From the NCBI GenBank assembly GCA_965262775.1, contig CBDHFT010000007.1:1-64000 (forward strand): a stretch of 64,000 nucleotides of DNA. The letters run 5' to 3'. Below the pieces are notes generated by a model. That model was not told the DNA's origin and did not search any database. It saw only the letters and a program-made list of their open reading frames with translations. The position numbers and the translations under genes are program-made. Shown here piece by piece: positions 62,856 to 64,000 of the stretch. Numbering within the stretch: the stretch's first letter is position 1; every line of letters begins with the position of its first letter. Source of the DNA: JASGCL01 sp965262775. GTDB lineage: Bacteria; Pseudomonadota; Alphaproteobacteria; JASGCL01.

Positions 62856-64000
62856 TTATTCGAGGGTTTTCAGGATGTCCCCTAAAATACTGACTATTTG
62901 GTCAATTTCTTTTTTCTCAATAATAAGCGGTGGCGATAGAGCAATAATATCCCCCGTTGTCCTTATTAACAAACCCTTTTCAAAAGCTTTGAGGAAGGCA
63001 GAAAAGGCGCGTTTGGTTGGTTGGTCTTTGATTGGTTCAAGCTCCACCGCCCCGACCAAACCCAAGTTACGAATGTCTATGACATGGGGCAAACCCTTCA
63101 AACTATGCAGAGCATTTTCCCAATAGGGCGCTAATTCTTTCGCGCGTTCAAATAATTTTTCTTCGCGATAGGTTTCTAAGCTAGCCAAGGCCGCCGCCGT
63201 GGCAACAGGATTGCCAGAATAGGTATAGCCATGAAATAATTCAATCATATGTTCGGGACCCTTCATAAAGGCATCATAGATATGTTTTTTGCATATCACC
63301 GCCCCCATGGGGATAACACCGTTGGTTAAACCCTTGGCGGTGGTCACCATGTCAGGCTCCACCCCGAAGTAATCAACCGCGAAGGGCGAGCCTAATCGAC
63401 CAAAACCCGTGATGACTTCATCAAATATCAGCAAAATACCATGTTTGGTGCAGATTTCGCGTAATTTTTGCAAATAGCCTTTGGGTGGTATCAAAACACC
63501 CGTTGACCCCGCCATGGGTTCAACAATCACCGCCGCGATGGTATCGGCACCATGCAAGGCAACCAAACGTTCCAAATCGTCGGCCAATTCTTTACCATGT
63601 TCGGGAACCCCCTTGGTGAAGGCATTCTTTGCCAAATTATGGGTATGAGGTAAATGATCAACCCCCGTTAATAAACTGCCAAAGAATTTTCGATTATTGA
63701 CCATGCCGCCAACCGAAATACCGCCGAAGTTCACCCCGTGATAACCGCGTTCGCGCCCTATCAACCTTGTGCGGCCAGCATCGCCCTTGGCCTTATGATA
63801 AGCCAAGGCAATTTTTAAAGCACTTTCGACCGATTCAGAACCTGAGTTGGTATAAAAAGCATAATCATAACCATCAGGGAAAAGCGAAACCAATTTTGAC
63901 GACAATTCAAAAATTTTGGGGTGCCCCATTTGAAAGGCAGGAGCATAATCCAATTCGGCGACTTGTTTTTGCACGGCTTCCGTGATTTTGGGTCGGCAAT
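62856..64000 (-). CDS. class III aminotransferase, N-terminus beyond window
   Basis: The frame is open to the window end, so the first part is missing. It resembles omega-amino-acid:pyruvate and related fold-I aminotransferases: CRPKITEAVQKQVAEL, YAFYTNSGSESVESALK, GYHGVNFGGISVGGM, LLIFDEVITGFGRLG (Asp to the pyridine nitrogen) and VTTAKGLTNGVIPMGAV with the PLP lysine. Beta-alanine, putrescine or similar amines are possible donors. Only 61 bases separate it from the PotD-like gene, so it is probably the first of the pair. Confidence 0.88.
   Translation of the reverse strand, partial: CRPKITEAVQKQVAELDYAPAFQMGHPKIFELSSKLVSLFPDGYDYAFYTNSGSESVESALKIALAYHKAKGDAGRTRLIGRERGYHGVNFGGISVGGMVNNRKFFGSLLTGVDHLPHTHNLAKNAFTKGVPEHGKELADDLERLVALHGADTIAAVIVEPMAGSTGVLIPPKGYLQKLREICTKHGILLIFDEVITGFGRLGSPFAVDYFGVEPDMVTTAKGLTNGVIPMGAVICKKHIYDAFMKGPEHMIELFHGYTYSGNPVATAAALASLETYREEKLFERAKELAPYWENALHSLKGLPHVIDIRNLGLVGAVELEPIKDQPTKRAFSAFLKAFEKGLLIRTTGDIIALSPPLIIEKKEIDQIVSILGDILKTLE

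Noticed and set aside
1..64000. tRNA, rRNA, CRISPR or IS elements
   Set aside because: Gaps are short and hold no cloverleaf, array-like direct repeats or transposase frames that I could see.

Overview
The window reads as one stretch of chromosome from an AT-leaning, Gram-negative alphaproteobacterium. The signs are a fused IspDF enzyme, a COQ9-family protein, a MarR-OmpR-EnvZ gene trio, system I (Ccm) cytochrome c maturation, KdsB for LPS, and a single long minus-strand ribosomal superoperon. The order or genus cannot be settled from the sequence. I see no rRNA, tRNA, CRISPR array, insertion sequence or prophage.

Region 1 (1-25722, minus strand): rpsL-rpsG-fusA, then the S10, spc and alpha blocks through secY, adk, rpsM, rpsK, rpoA and rplQ, without a tuf gene between fusA and rpsJ. 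These run on into ribE-ribH-nusB, ccmABCDEF, ispDF and a pgpA gene cut by the window edge. ccmD is present as a 40-residue gene overlapping ccmE. Three genes here (rpsJ, ccmF, ispDF) are broken by single-base changes in homopolymer runs, which points to sequence error or slippage rather than decay.

Region 2 (25723-41500): a 795-base divergent spacer rich in inverted repeats leads into an unrecognised Pro-rich membrane protein and an M17 aminopeptidase. Then come MarR/OmpR/EnvZ-like regulators, the PBP1A gene, a divergent DacA-type carboxypeptidase with dyads on its promoter, a sterol-desaturase-like di-iron enzyme, kdsB, a COQ9-family gene and ileS.

Region 3 (41500-53420), accessory: an unrecognised pair of membrane genes (a vWA-like protein and a four-helix, coiled-coil protein) lies downstream of a one-carbon cluster. 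That cluster holds an MTHFR-like protein, a RACo-like ferredoxin/ASKHA activator and a pterin-dependent corrinoid methyltransferase. A low-GC BcgI-like (type IIB) restriction-modification pair sits inside it, between methyltransferase and activator. Beyond are a tandem cupin protein, two tiny related ORFs (one interrupted by TAG), a GFA-family protein and a secreted GH46 chitosanase.

Region 4 (53420-64000): ligA with an upstream T4-endonuclease-V-like glycosylase, an FAD amine oxidase with a predicted leaderless mRNA, argB, then ruvA, fabH, plsX and rpmF on the minus strand, a polyamine-type binding protein and a class III aminotransferase cut by the window end. The oxidase, binding protein and aminotransferase together suggest polyamine or other amine use.
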